From Paenibacillus sp. LHD-117 (lineage in GTDB: Bacteria; Bacillota; Bacilli; Paenibacillales; Paenibacillaceae), in the NCBI RefSeq assembly GCF_030929555.1, contig NZ_JAVFVT010000015.1, positions 62,001 through 126,000 of the forward strand: a stretch of 64,000 nucleotides of DNA. Direction: 5' to 3'. Under the pieces are notes generated by a model. It was not told where the DNA came from. It searched no databases and saw only the letters and a program-made list of their open reading frames with translations. The position numbers and the translations under genes are program-made. This document shows, in pieces, positions 31,482 through 41,791 of the stretch (its first letter is position 1; each line of letters starts with the position of its first letter).

Positions 31482-32492
31482 TCATCCGATTTCACGTTGA
31501 TCCCGGTCTTCCTCCTGCAGCTGCAAATACAGCTTGCGAATGACCGAGTCGATGTCCGCTCCTTCAATAGTGGCGTCCTCCACCGGATACGAAGAGGCGA
31601 TTTGGCTTATGTACTCGAATACGGCCGAGCCTCCTCGTTCGCAGAGGAATGTTTTGCGCACGCCTTCGTCATGGATAAGCGTCATGCCGGGCGACTTAAC
31701 CGGTCCCGGATCGAATCGGAAATCGATGATAACGCGCCGCTCATTGCCGAGTTCGCTGCGCAGACTGGCAACGGAGCCGTCATAAACGAGATTGCCTTTG
31801 TTCACGACGACCATACGAGGGCAAATTTCTTCGATGTCTTTCATATCATGGGTCGTCAAAATAATGGAAACCTTCTTCTCGCGGTTGACCGTGCGCAGAA
31901 ATTGCCGGATCTGGTCCTTCGCGAGTACGTCCAGACCGATCGTGGGCTCATCGAGAAACAAGATTTTCGGTTCGTGGAGAAGGGACATTGCGATTTCGAC
32001 GCGCATGCGCTGTCCAAGGCTCAGCTGTCTGACAGGCTTCTGAATAAAGGAGGACAAAGAGAGGAGCTCGGTGCAGAACTCGACATTGTCACGAAATTGG
32101 ATATCGGAAAGCTTGTATACATATTTATGCAGGTCGAATGAGTCCATAACAGGCAAGTCCCACCACAGCTGACTTCTCTGTCCGAACACGACGCCGATAT
32201 GCTGGGCGATCCGCCTCCGCGACTCATGCGGAACGGTGTCCATGACCTTCACCTCGCCGGAGGTCGGGACTAGAATGCCGGTCATCATTTTGATCATCGT
32301 CGACTTGCCGGCGCCGTTCGGCCCCAGATAGCCCACCGCTTCGCCTTCTCCGATCGAGAAGGAAATATCGCGAACCGCCGTCTCTTCCGTAAACTTTCTC
32401 GTGAACAGACTGCGCATAGAGCCGATAAATCCCGGATAACGTTTGTATTGCCGATAAGTCTTTGTCACTTGATTCACTTCAATAATACCCAT
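31482..32492 (-). CDS. ABC exporter ATP-binding protein
   Basis: The 336-residue ATPase has an N-terminal extension (RYPGFIGSMRSLFTRKFTEE) typical for partners of ABC2_membrane_6 permeases. It shows Walker A GPNGAGKSTMIKMMTG, Q-loop VVFGQRSQLWWDLPV, signature LSLGQRMRVEIAMSLL, Walker B ILFLDEPTIGLD, His switch LTTHDM and a C-terminal regulatory domain. It energises the two permeases downstream. Confidence 0.92.
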   Translation of the reverse strand: MGIIEVNQVTKTYRQYKRYPGFIGSMRSLFTRKFTEETAVRDISFSIGEGEAVGYLGPNGAGKSTMIKMMTGILVPTSGEVKVMDTVPHESRRRIAQHIGVVFGQRSQLWWDLPVMDSFDLHKYVYKLSDIQFRDNVEFCTELLSLSSFIQKPVRQLSLGQRMRVEIAMSLLHEPKILFLDEPTIGLDVLAKDQIRQFLRTVNREKKVSIILTTHDMKDIEEICPRMVVVNKGNLVYDGSVASLRSELGNERRVIIDFRFDPGPVKSPGMTLIHDEGVRKTFLCERGGSAVFEYISQIASSYPVEDATIEGADIDSVIRKLYLQLQEEDRDQREIG

Positions 32493-32667
32493 TCCATCAC
32501 CCGTCCGTCTTTAAGGATTTACCATCTAGAATAGCACTTTCGTAAGAGCGATAATACCTTCTAAATTAGATATCTTTTCATGGGGATATTTAACAAAATA
32601 AAAAAACAGCCTCTGAATTGCTGGAAGCTTCATCCTGGTCGATTATTCAACTCCACACCACATCTTT

Positions 32668-33579
32668 TTATAGTGGGTTATATTTAGGACGCTCGGTCTT
32701 GTTAACATCACCAATTAACGGCAAACGGGAGAGCATGTTCTGCAAGAAATAGGAGTCCCAAGGGAAATGCTCCGTTATCCCTAGACCGACGACATCATAT
32801 GATTTGGCTACATCTTGCAAAATACGGATAATCGTTTCCATTCTTACGCCCCGCGGAAATTTATCCTTATACTCCTCGTATGTTTCTGGGTAAGCAACCA
32901 AGAGCGAACGGAATTCCGTCATATCCAGTACATCCAGATCAAAATGGATCATGATCTTAGATGGTTTCCTTTCATCTAGCCATTGGAGTACCTTCGAACT
33001 ATCTTGTTTAATCTCGTCGGGTCCTAAACTATCCAATTTCATATTACGCAATGGCTCAGAGTTTAACGATTCCAGTAAATCATTTAACCCTACAAACAAC
33101 ACTTGTTCAGGTTTAAAAAAACGTGGCACCTCTGCTACAAATTCTTTATCTCCTACTCCAAGTAAATTTGCAAGGACCATGGCGTGATGATTAGGGAAAT
33201 CTTCAGGAATATAGACGTCCGGATGAGCATCAACCCATAGCAGGGCAGTGTCTCCGTCATATTTCTCATTCAAGTAAGCAAAAGGAGCAAGCTCAACGCT
33301 GCAATCTCCTCCCAACACGACGATACGATCAGGGTTATGCTTCTGAATGAGTTCCTTTGCAGAACGAGCTTGTTTCAGCACGGTACCTCTAGCCATAATT
33401 CCATGCTCTTTTTCCTCATCAAGATTCAAACTCACTGGCACTTCCTCAAAAGGGCCTTCTGCCTTGGGAGCAAGCCAGTTTAACAAATGAGCTCCCAGTA
33501 TATATGGAGGATTATTCCCTCCGCCTTGCCATTGAGGAAATAGCAGACGCAGCGTACGATTGTTGTTATTTTCGATCAT
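32668..33579 (-). CDS. Arginase/ureohydrolase-fold protein
   Basis: The 303-residue protein has the metal motifs of the family: VVLGGDCSVELAPFAYL, LLWVDAHPDVYIPEDFPNHH and MIHFDLDVLDMTEF. The usual His of GGDH is Cys here, a variant also known in a Bacillales subgroup. Arginase-family enzymes hydrolyse guanidino or formimino groups with two manganese ions; this one's substrate is not known. The start has AAAGGAGCG nearby. An array-like arm sits directly upstream at 33596-33610. Confidence 0.8.
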   Translation of the reverse strand: MIENNNNRTLRLLFPQWQGGGNNPPYILGAHLLNWLAPKAEGPFEEVPVSLNLDEEKEHGIMARGTVLKQARSAKELIQKHNPDRIVVLGGDCSVELAPFAYLNEKYDGDTALLWVDAHPDVYIPEDFPNHHAMVLANLLGVGDKEFVAEVPRFFKPEQVLFVGLNDLLESLNSEPLRNMKLDSLGPDEIKQDSSKVLQWLDERKPSKIMIHFDLDVLDMTEFRSLLVAYPETYEEYKDKFPRGVRMETIIRILQDVAKSYDVVGLGITEHFPWDSYFLQNMLSRLPLIGDVNKTERPKYNPL

Positions 33580-33595
33580 GAAAAACGCTCCTTTT

Positions 33596-33650
33596 CGTTA
33601 GCTTAATGACGTACCGTCAGTCTAATCCTTTATTTTTCTAGTCTAAACTT
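33596..33650 (-). repeat. Array-like left arm and AGTCTAA repeat (outlier copy)
   Basis: CGTTAGCTTAATGACG, then CGTCAGTCTAATCCTTTATT and AGTCTAAACTTTC. The order and sequence closely follow those of E14 (14408-14440). It is located just 5' of the arginase-fold gene, as left arms are for array cargo. Confidence 0.5.
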
Positions 33651-33740
33651 TCTTTTCACTTCTGACACCACCTTACACAAAGATTGTACGCCATCAGTGA
33701 ACTAGGAGTTAAAGTGTTTCTGGCATAACCGACTAAAATA

Positions 33741-33779
33741 ATACGAAAAAACACCCTGTTTCAGGGCGTTTTCTCGTAT
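33741..33779. terminator. Terminator of the SLH pseudogene
   Basis: TACGAAAAAACACCCTG pairs with CAGGGCGTTTTCTCGTA (two mismatches) around a three-base loop. Confidence 0.75.
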
Positions 33780-33788
33780 GATCTATGA

Positions 33789-35545
33789 TTAATATAATTT
33801 GTGGAAAACACGATACAACATAACCGCCGATTCGGCGCGGCTAGCGATGTTCCCGAGACGCAGGTTAGCGCCGTCTCCCAACATAATGCCTTCGCTTACC
33901 ATCCAAGATACGCTGTTAATTGCGGTATCGGATATCGATTCCCCGTCTTGGAACCGGGATAGAACGGTGAGATCGGCCTCCGGAATTGCCACTCCTTTGT
34001 CTAATGTTATAGCTCGTGCCAATAAGATAGCCATTGCTTCCCGAGTAAGGCTGTCCTTCGCCGTTAGAGTGCCTGCCGCACTTTCCAGAACCTGAATATC
34101 CTCGGCGTCCAAATCCAGCATCCTGTCCAGCATGACAACAAATTCGGCAAGTTTTATGGCCCTGTCTGGAGCAAAATTACCATTGCCCGTACCTCTAACT
34201 ACTTCCCTGGCGCCTAGCGCCTCAATGGCATCACCCGCCCATGGCTGCGCTTCGAGATCGGTGAAGCTTATACTTCTGAAATCAACAACGTACGTTCCCG
34301 ATTCAGCCGTTTGAATGACCATTGATTTATTGTTCGGATCATATTTTCCTTTCGGCACAATAACTGTCGTTCCGTCTTCCAGGATGCGCATAAGCACTAA
34401 CAGATCTGGTTTTTTCCTCTCTTCTGGCGAGGGAGCATACGGAAGGGAAAGATGAACCGGAATGGGCGGCTTAACTTCCATGTTAACGGATGGCCTTGCT
34501 CCGGAATCCTCCTTCTCCATATGCAGCGCAATGCTTTCACTCGCCTTAAGCTGAGCTTGTTTTAACATGGCTGAGGATAAAGTTACGGTACCTAGTGAAG
34601 ATGAAATACTCACATTGCTGTCTTCACCTAGACGTATGAGCGCCTTTGTAGGCAGATTAATCGACAGTTTATGGAATGGTTGATTGTCCTGAATCATAAT
34701 TTGAACCAACTTAAAGCCGTTTCGATCCGTCGGCGCGTCCTTAAGCGCCTGCTCCAAAGCTTGCAATGCGATCGATAGGGATACCGATCCTTCCGCAGAT
34801 ATCTTCTTTATTTGATATTGAATGTTTCCACTGTTGTTCGACTCCAAAACAATATCCCCGTTGTTTATATTTGACGGCGGCGGATCGGATGGTGCTGGCT
34901 TGGGTTAAAATAGCTGAGCGTGTCTCTTAACGCCGCAGTTGCTTCCGCTATCTCATTTGCGGATGCCCGCACTTTCTCCGCTATATATTTTGCGTTCCTG
35001 AGGTCGAGTTGCAGTACGTCAACGGAGGTTTCGCCGTAAGACGATGCCGCACCTTCCGCCAGCAATTGTTCGGCTATTAAAATGGAACGGTTTAATTCGG
35101 TTTTGTCGGTTGCGGAATAACCGTTCATATGAATCTCTTGAATAGCAAATTTGTCGTCTTCGCCATCGGCCCCGTCGATCAGGATTCGAAATTGATTGGA
35201 CGTAACCGGAGATTCCAAAGAAATCGTAAATCCCTCATGATTAGGAATGCTGCCTTTCCAGTTCAACTGGATTCCGCTCCGGGCAGTCTCCCATTCCGCT
35301 CCATTATAATATTGAATCGTTATTGTGCCGATACTCTGCTAAAGATAGGCGAACCGATAAGGGTCAATCCTTCTAATGTATAGTTTCCAGACGTGTAATC
35401 AAGCGCAATATTGGATTCCTGGCTATCCGGTTTACGGAATATGACTCCCGTATCGTAATGCCCATCCAACAAATTATCGGGTTTAGGGTTGTCGCTTATG
35501 ACCGATAAATGATGAAACGATGCACGGAAGGAACGATTAGGTTCG
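33789..35545 (-). pseudogene. Discoidin/FIVAR/SLH cell-wall protein, decayed
   Basis: Pieces in successive frames form the end of a large surface protein: a discoidin-like F5/8 C module (ASFHHLSVISDNPKPDNLLD, IGTITIQYYNGAEWETARSG, FRILIDGADGEDDKFAIQEI), a FIVAR-like helix (ILIAEQLLAEGAASSYGETS), a linker, and SLH repeats ending at 33789 (GDAIEALGAREVVRGTGNGN, FAPDRAIKLAEFVVMLDRML). Frameshifts are visible near 35335 and near 34905, and the N-terminal catalytic part is missing. SLH domains bind pyruvylated cell-wall polymers. The gene is no longer able to make the full protein. Confidence 0.8.
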
Positions 35546-35628
35546 TAATCTTAATTGAACTTGCTAGTGACGACGGGTTCGTGAATAGGCAAAGTAACAT
35601 ACAACATAGAATCTCAGGGTAATGAAAC

Positions 35629-35680
35629 AGCCGTTATAAGTGCGATTATTATCACAGACTTATAACGGCTTTTCATTTGT
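35629..35680 (+). terminator. Terminator-like hairpin
   Basis: AGCCGTTATAAGT pairs perfectly with ACTTATAACGGCT, followed by TTTTCATTT. It faces the plus strand; no intact plus-strand gene precedes it. Confidence 0.7.
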
Positions 35681-35699
35681 TGATTCTGATCAGAGGTTA

Positions 35700-36090
35700 T
35701 GGAACAGCAAGATGAGGTATTAGCCGTACTCACAGGAGTCGTTTCTCCCGCGTCAGTACGACAACATTCCGTTTTTTCTCAGCAGCAGTTGCATTGCTCT
35801 GAGGTCCAACACTGCAGACGCCCGTCTCCGGCAAGTCTAGACCGCTGCCGACGACAAGCAAAAGAGCAAGGAATGACCTTTCTCCACTATTTGCATGCCT
35901 ACCGAATCGCCATGCGAAGGAACTTTTGGACAAGTCCCTGGGCCTGTCGCTCGAAACGGTTACCGAACAGGTGGGATATGCGAACGCCAGACATTTCTAC
36001 AAAGTTTTCAATAAATACGAGAATAGAACGCCCGGACAATACCGCGCCATGCGCAATCCCCCTGAATCAAGAAGGAACGTTACAATAAAG
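35700..36090 (+). pseudogene. AraC-type regulator, 3' fragment with frameshift
   Basis: GMTFLHYLHAYRIAM in one frame continues as KELLDKSLGLSLETVTEQVG and YANARHFYKVFNKYENRTPG then QYRAMR in the next. This is the C-terminal helix-turn-helix pair of an AraC/YesN-type regulator. A one-base shift near 35918 and the lack of an N-terminus mark it as a remnant. Confidence 0.75.
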
Positions 36091-36140
36091 CGTAAATCGT
36101 TAAAAAAAAGGGCTCTTCGCGATTCATTGATAATCATCCA

Positions 36141-38459
36141 TCATCCAATGCGTATATCCATGACGGGTTTCGCCTTCACGGACCGAAACTCGCACCAACC
36201 CTCCGGAGGCACCACTTCCTTCGACTCTACATACACCTTGTCGCTCTTCAGACGTTGCGTGACCGAAAACTGGAGGAGGATCTCTTCGCCAGACCGGAGG
36301 TCACGTCTAACGTCAACTTCCCAGGGGGTCCCATTCCAATAGTGATCGGAGAGGATCTCGCCTCCCATAGACAACGAAGCCCGGTCGCCCGCATATTCGA
36401 TCTTTAATCGAACGCCTTTCATTTGTGCCGGAAGCGGAGAAGCCGCTGTGACAGACAGAACGAACACCCTTATCCTCCTAAACGTATCAGGAGTGCGCTC
36501 AGACAAGCTCGGAAGCTCGCGTATATTGACGTTCAGCAGGCAAGAAGGAGATTGGAAACCGATTCGGGTCCATATTCCGTCTTGATTCGGACGGTGCAGA
36601 TACTCACCGTACGTTTCCAAAGTCTCAAGAAGAGGAGGGTATACCCATACATCGTTGAGCTCATCCGGCGAGCCATATATACGAACTCCATCCGCTACAG
36701 GTAACAAGCCTTGCGAGCCGGTCACAATCCGTTGTAATCCTTGCCAATCCACCTTGATAGCAAGCTTCGCGAGTTTATCTGACAGGCTTAGTATCCGCGC
36801 GCACCGACCGTCCGGATATTCGACTTTGAAGATCCCAGACGTTCCCGGCCCGCATCGGACACCTTCTTCGCAGGGAGACGATTCAACGCCATGCAACTGC
36901 GTCCCTTGTGGCCAGACATACTCAGCCTCAATTCCTTCATGGATGAGGAAGACCCATGTCGGCTCACTGCCTTCCAGCCTCATAAGCGGCTGAGCTGTTG
37001 CATGAACGAGACGGATACCTTCGAGATCCATGCCAAGCGGCCAGAAACCGTAGCAGCCTGACGGAATGGAAACGGGTTTCTCCGGTAGCATCAGCGTTCG
37101 ACCGTCATAGTGAAGCGCAAATTGCAACGGTTCCGTATCGCCGCATGATTGATTACGGTGGTAGTTGTTCCAGAATAGCCAACCGGAACTGCCGTCCCAG
37201 CGAGCAGCATAACGCGGCGTCGTCGTGTCTGACATGTTACGAGGCTGTATTGGTGGGAAGACGACGACAGTCGGGGCAAAGCGATCCCCGAAATCCAACA
37301 GGAACTGATGCAGGGGCCGAAGCGCATAGAACGCCTCCGACAGTTGACCGAATTCACGAATCGGGGCCTGAAAATCGTAGGAATATTCAGGATAGTCGTT
37401 CGGGTAGCCCGTTGCTTTCGATTCCTGGGTTGGCCCGGCCTCATCAACCGGATTCGTTCCGCCATGATACATATAATAACCCGGTAAATTATTGCCGCTT
37501 CCCATTCGTACGAGCGCAATCGATGCGACGTCCTCCGGTCGGATAACGGGCCGCCTATGCCAAGTCATTTGCACCCCTCCGCCCAGTTCGCACGTGGCAA
37601 AGGGATACCGGTCGAGATCCGGACGACTAAACTCGCTGCGAATCCCCACGGTGTCGAACAGGTCGTTACCGATCTGCGAATCGTTGCGCACGCCATGGAA
37701 GAAATAGTGAGGACTTGGCGGGAGCGGGTCGGTATGCGGCTCCCACGGTGCTTCCGGATAACCGCCGAATACCGGGATGAATTCCTCCTCCGGGAATCGT
37801 GTGCCTCCGTCCCCCGACCATCCTGTTACGGTCCAATATGGGGTGATCAGTCCGGCTTTGACGGCCATCGATTTAAGCATCCCAAGATGTTCCGGATGAT
37901 CCGACAGCTCATTCTCGATTTGAATGCCAATTACCGGTCCACCCTGGTGATGCATCAAACCTTGAAGTTGTGCGGATAGCGAATTGAACCACCTTTGAAC
38001 AACACTCAAGTACAGTTCGTCGTTCGTGCGTGTATTCGGCATGCGTGCAACCCAATCCGGAAATCCGCCGTTGCGCACTTCTCCGTGTATCCAAGGTCCG
38101 ATTCGAGCCCAAAAGTAAAGACCGAGTTCTGCGCAAAGTTTAACGAAGTTTCGCAGATCCCGATTGCCATCAAAACGGATTTGTCCAGGATGTTCCTCAT
38201 GGTGCAGCCATATGCTATAACTAGCCACAACGGTGATACCGCCTGCGCGCATTTTTAGTAGCGCATCCCGCCACTCGTTTTGCGGCACACGAGTGTAGTG
38301 AATTTCTCCCATTATGGGTACCCATGGTCTGCCGTTACGAGTGAAGTAACGACTATTTACGCTGAGCAACTCTCCTTGCGGCGAAATACCGCCCATCCGC
38401 AGATGTCCTTCCGCTGGCTGAAGAACGTCTGTCGGCAGAGGAAAATGATAGATTGTCAC
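36141..38459 (-). CDS. GH35 beta-galactosidase
   Basis: The 772-residue protein without signal peptide is probably cytoplasmic. The TIM barrel covers about residues 30-380: GRPWVPIMGEIHYTRVPQNE, ARIGPWIHGEVRNGGFPDWV, the acid/base Glu in GGPVIGIQIENEL, and the nucleophile Glu in PFATCELGGGVQMTWH. The C-terminal beta domains include a discoidin-like end. GH35 enzymes remove terminal beta-galactosyl residues. It is the last gene of an operon with two permeases and a binding protein, so it likely cleaves the imported oligosaccharide. Confidence 0.92.
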   Translation of the reverse strand: MTIYHFPLPTDVLQPAEGHLRMGGISPQGELLSVNSRYFTRNGRPWVPIMGEIHYTRVPQNEWRDALLKMRAGGITVVASYSIWLHHEEHPGQIRFDGNRDLRNFVKLCAELGLYFWARIGPWIHGEVRNGGFPDWVARMPNTRTNDELYLSVVQRWFNSLSAQLQGLMHHQGGPVIGIQIENELSDHPEHLGMLKSMAVKAGLITPYWTVTGWSGDGGTRFPEEEFIPVFGGYPEAPWEPHTDPLPPSPHYFFHGVRNDSQIGNDLFDTVGIRSEFSRPDLDRYPFATCELGGGVQMTWHRRPVIRPEDVASIALVRMGSGNNLPGYYMYHGGTNPVDEAGPTQESKATGYPNDYPEYSYDFQAPIREFGQLSEAFYALRPLHQFLLDFGDRFAPTVVVFPPIQPRNMSDTTTPRYAARWDGSSGWLFWNNYHRNQSCGDTEPLQFALHYDGRTLMLPEKPVSIPSGCYGFWPLGMDLEGIRLVHATAQPLMRLEGSEPTWVFLIHEGIEAEYVWPQGTQLHGVESSPCEEGVRCGPGTSGIFKVEYPDGRCARILSLSDKLAKLAIKVDWQGLQRIVTGSQGLLPVADGVRIYGSPDELNDVWVYPPLLETLETYGEYLHRPNQDGIWTRIGFQSPSCLLNVNIRELPSLSERTPDTFRRIRVFVLSVTAASPLPAQMKGVRLKIEYAGDRASLSMGGEILSDHYWNGTPWEVDVRRDLRSGEEILLQFSVTQRLKSDKVYVESKEVVPPEGWCEFRSVKAKPVMDIRIG

Positions 38460-38481
38460 GACTTGCCCAACTCCTCCCTAA

Positions 38482-39321
38482 TTACCCTTTTACTGCCGAT
38501 CCTACCGTAAGCGAGCGTTCCACCTGTTCAGAGAACAGCAGATAGATGAGCACGGTCGGCAGACTGGCGATCGTCATCGCTGCTCCCATCGCGCCCCAAT
38601 CGGTCGTGAACTGCCCTTGAAAAAAAACAAGACCGAGCGGCAGCGTCTTGAGTTTTTCATCCACAATGAGGATAAGCGCCATCGGGAATTCATTCCAAGC
38701 CGCCAGAAAAACAAAAATCGAAACCGTGGCTACCGCAGGCTTCATAAGTGGCAATATAATGCTCCAAAATACGCGATAAATGCTAGCTCCGTCTATACAA
38801 CCGGATTCTTCTAATTGATAGGGAAGCGAGCGAAAAAAACCGTAAAACACTAACATTGAGAACGATAGATTAAAGGCGATATACGGCAAAATTACCGCTT
38901 CGTATGTGTTAGAAATGTGCAGGTCGCGCATCAAAATCGATAACGGAATCATAATGACCTGTATAGGGATAAACATCCCTGTGAGCAAATAAGTTCGCGC
39001 GACATTTTGAAACCGCCATTGCATACGCGCCACAGCGTATGCGAACATGAGCGCAATCAACACTGTGACTGCCACCGTAATAGTCGATATGAAGAGACTG
39101 TTCATAAAATAGCGCGGCACGTTAAAGGTGGATAAAGCCGTTTGGTAATTTTCCCACCTGAAGCGTGTCGGGAAACCAAACGGATTTGACGTGAAAATCT
39201 CCTGGTTATTTTTCAATGAATAAAATAGCGTCCAGATTAACGGGTACAGACAGATAAGCGCATTGAGCCACAATATGCCTCTGAGAAAAGGGTGTTGGAA
39301 CTGTCTAGATCGTATTATCAT
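38482..39321 (-). CDS. Carbohydrate ABC transporter permease (MalG type)
   Basis: The 279-residue permease has six helices, EAA loop LEESGCIDGASIYRVFWSII followed by LPLM, and the usual C-terminal FSEQVERSLTVGSAVKG. It forms the membrane channel with the permease encoded just upstream; the ATPase must come from elsewhere. It is 22 bases from the GH35 gene. Confidence 0.92.
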   Translation of the reverse strand: MIIRSRQFQHPFLRGILWLNALICLYPLIWTLFYSLKNNQEIFTSNPFGFPTRFRWENYQTALSTFNVPRYFMNSLFISTITVAVTVLIALMFAYAVARMQWRFQNVARTYLLTGMFIPIQVIMIPLSILMRDLHISNTYEAVILPYIAFNLSFSMLVFYGFFRSLPYQLEESGCIDGASIYRVFWSIILPLMKPAVATVSIFVFLAAWNEFPMALILIVDEKLKTLPLGLVFFQGQFTTDWGAMGAAMTIASLPTVLIYLLFSEQVERSLTVGSAVKG

Positions 39322-39337
39322 TGTCGCGTCACCTCCC

Positions 39338-40219
39338 TTAGTACGTTAATTGTTCGCGAGCGACAACACGATTGATGATCGCGATCGCCGCCAAACATTG
39401 GATGACTAAAATAACGGCAACCGCGCAGCCGTAACCAAATTCGTTGAGTCGGAATGCGGCACGATACATCATGAAAGTCAAGGTATAGGTAGAAGTTCCC
39501 GGTCCTCCGCCTGTCATGAGCATCATATTGGCAAACGCATTGAGCCCGCCAGTAACCGACATCACCAAACAGAGCTTATAAGTTTCAGCCAATAACGGCA
39601 TCGTGATACGGAAGTAAATCTGACGTTTGTTGCATCCATCGATTAAAGATGCTTCAAAGAAATGCTCCGGAATGGCTTTGATGCCAGCGTACAGCAAAGC
39701 GAATTGATAACCCATGTACTGCCAAGCATTACTCAGCGCAACTACGTAAATGGCTGAATTCGTGTCGCTCAGCCAACTCTGCCGAAAGGAGAAGCCAAGT
39801 GAGGCCATAAAGGAGTTGAACATGCCGTGATCGGGATCCAGAATAGAGTTCCATAATTGGGAGACGACCGTAATCGACAGCACGACGGGAAGAAAATAGA
39901 CCGATCTCAGGAATCTCATCCCTCGCATTCTGATACTGGTCATCGCAAAAGTCAAGAATGACGCACCGCCAATTTGCACGAACATCAGCACGAAAGCGAA
40001 TATCAACCCGTTACGTATCGATGTCCCAAATAAATCGTCTTCCATGAGGCGCCGATAATTGTCAAATCCGATAAATTGACTCACGGTCAAACCGTCCCAT
40101 TCGAAAAAGCTGCGATAAAAAATTTGCACGAATGGGTAGTAAACCATTAATGAAAAAACAAGGAGCGCAGGCAATGTAAATATCACGATCGCCATCGGAT
40201 TTTGAAAAAACCTTCTCAT
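39338..40219 (-). CDS. Carbohydrate ABC transporter permease (MalF type)
   Basis: The 293-residue permease opens with IVIFTLPALLVFSLMVYYPF. Its EAA loop is HFFEASLIDGCNKRQIYFRI followed by TMPLL (Cys replaces the usual Ala in DGA). It has six to seven helices and is 16 bases from the MalG-type gene. Confidence 0.92.
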   Translation of the reverse strand: MRRFFQNPMAIVIFTLPALLVFSLMVYYPFVQIFYRSFFEWDGLTVSQFIGFDNYRRLMEDDLFGTSIRNGLIFAFVLMFVQIGGASFLTFAMTSIRMRGMRFLRSVYFLPVVLSITVVSQLWNSILDPDHGMFNSFMASLGFSFRQSWLSDTNSAIYVVALSNAWQYMGYQFALLYAGIKAIPEHFFEASLIDGCNKRQIYFRITMPLLAETYKLCLVMSVTGGLNAFANMMLMTGGGPGTSTYTLTFMMYRAAFRLNEFGYGCAVAVILVIQCLAAIAIINRVVAREQLTY

Positions 40220-40241
40220 TCACTCTCATTCCTATTCATAA

Positions 40242-40273
40242 AGGCCTCGCATGATTAAGAACATACGAGGCCT
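40242..40273 (-). promoter_or_regulatory. Intergenic hairpin between binding protein and permease genes
   Basis: AGGCCTCG and CGAGGCCT form a stem with a 16-base loop. It lies between the binding-protein stop and the first permease start. Such hairpins reduce read-through or protect the upstream mRNA so that binding protein is made in excess. Confidence 0.55.
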
Positions 40274-40305
40274 CGTTATTGGGAATCTAAATAAAATCAA
40301 ATGAA

Positions 40306-41670
40306 TTATTTAGCCTCTTTCTCGACTACCTCTATCGCCTTGTCAATGTTTTTCACAAAGTCGGCTGCAGCGCCGCCAGCCACTAGCTTTTGCGTTTCAT
40401 CCTCTAATGCGACTTTAATCTTGGCGTTAGATAGACTCCACGAGAATGCAGTCGTTGAAGTTATGTTGCTTAATTCACCATTCAACCGAGTAAACATTGG
40501 CGCGAGCGGATTTTCCGGCGCTTTCGTTACTTTCGTCGCAACGATCGGATTGCCGCGGAGCGTAACTTTTCCTTCGGCTATCTTGAGTGCCATGAAAGCA
40601 GCCACCTTTGCCGCCAGTTCCTTGTCTTTCGTTTTTGGGTTTACCGCAAAACCGCCATAGGAGTTGCTGCCGCTGAGCGCAAACTTGTTCTTCTCGTAGG
40701 AAGCGGCGTCCTGCGATGGATAGTACATATAGTCAACCTTGTCGCCCATTTTTTTAGTGGATTCGGTTATTTCCCACGAACCATTCAAGAACATAGCCGC
40801 CTTACCTTCATAGAACAGTCCTGCCGCTTGATCATAGTTCATTAACGGAGCGCTTTTGGATAGAAGGCCCGCCTTCACCAGTTCATCCATTTTGGCTGCA
40901 GCGTGTGCATAAGCCTCGTCGCTCGCTTTGCCTTTTAGTTCGTCCAGCTTCTTGACGCCGCCGGTGTCATAGCGAGTTGCGATCAAATCGAACAGCGCCA
41001 TGGTAATCCATTTCTCCTTGCCGAAGAGAGAGAGCGGCACGATGCCGTTGGAATTAAATACTTTTGCCGCCGCGATCAGTTCGTCAAAAGTCGTCGGCAC
41101 TTTGACACCGTACTTTTCGAACAATTCTTTGTTGTAATATAGGAGCACCAGGTCGTTGCCCGAGACAGGAAATCCATATATGTGCTGGTCGTCTGCATAC
41201 AGCAAATTTTTGCTACTCGGGAGCAGCTTGCTTTCAAAGTCGAATTGGTTTACATACTCATCCAATTGCAAAATATTGTTCGATTTGCGAAAAACATTGA
41301 TCACGTCCGTGTTGGCACTGAAGATGTCCGGTAAATTGCCGGAAGCGGCATACGTTTTAAGCTTCATATTATCGTCCTGAGCCTGGATGTCCAATTCCAG
41401 TTCGACGTTCGGCATTTCTTCCTCTAGCGCTTTTTTGGCATAGTCGAAAGGTATTTTTTCGTCGTCCGCCGAGTACCCTGTGTAAATTCTCAGCTTGACC
41501 TTCTCACCGTTATTCGCCGGTTCGCTCGAAGCGGATGCGGTTGCGGAAGACGAGCTGACGGAAGGCGCCGGTGAATCTTTTGCTGTCTTGTCTGATGTGC
41601 CGCAGGCAGCCAGCGCTAGCATCATGACGGCAGCCAGCACGGCAGCGACTGCTTGTTGAATTTTCTTCAT
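40306..41670 (-). CDS. Extracellular sugar-binding lipoprotein
   Basis: The 454-residue solute-binding protein (SBP_bac_1 family) has lipobox in VMMLALAACGTSD. The mature part contains RIYTGYSADDEKIPFDYAKK, DQHIYGFPVSGNDLVLLYYN and AAMFLNGSWEI, as in multiple-sugar receptors. It is anchored outside the membrane and feeds the two permeases downstream. It is the first gene of the transport operon. Confidence 0.92.
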   Translation of the reverse strand: MKKIQQAVAAVLAAVMMLALAACGTSDKTAKDSPAPSVSSSSATASASSEPANNGEKVKLRIYTGYSADDEKIPFDYAKKALEEEMPNVELELDIQAQDDNMKLKTYAASGNLPDIFSANTDVINVFRKSNNILQLDEYVNQFDFESKLLPSSKNLLYADDQHIYGFPVSGNDLVLLYYNKELFEKYGVKVPTTFDELIAAAKVFNSNGIVPLSLFGKEKWITMALFDLIATRYDTGGVKKLDELKGKASDEAYAHAAAKMDELVKAGLLSKSAPLMNYDQAAGLFYEGKAAMFLNGSWEITESTKKMGDKVDYMYYPSQDAASYEKNKFALSGSNSYGGFAVNPKTKDKELAAKVAAFMALKIAEGKVTLRGNPIVATKVTKAPENPLAPMFTRLNGELSNITSTTAFSWSLSNAKIKVALEDETQKLVAGGAAADFVKNIDKAIEVVEKEAK

Positions 41671-41791
41671 TCGTATATTCCCCTCACTTCAGTATTGTTG
41701 GGCAAGGCTTGTCCCTACCCTTGTTCTAAGTATATAGATCGGGGTTTGAAGCCAGAAGAAACAAAACGACACTAGTTTGCATTTTCCGATA

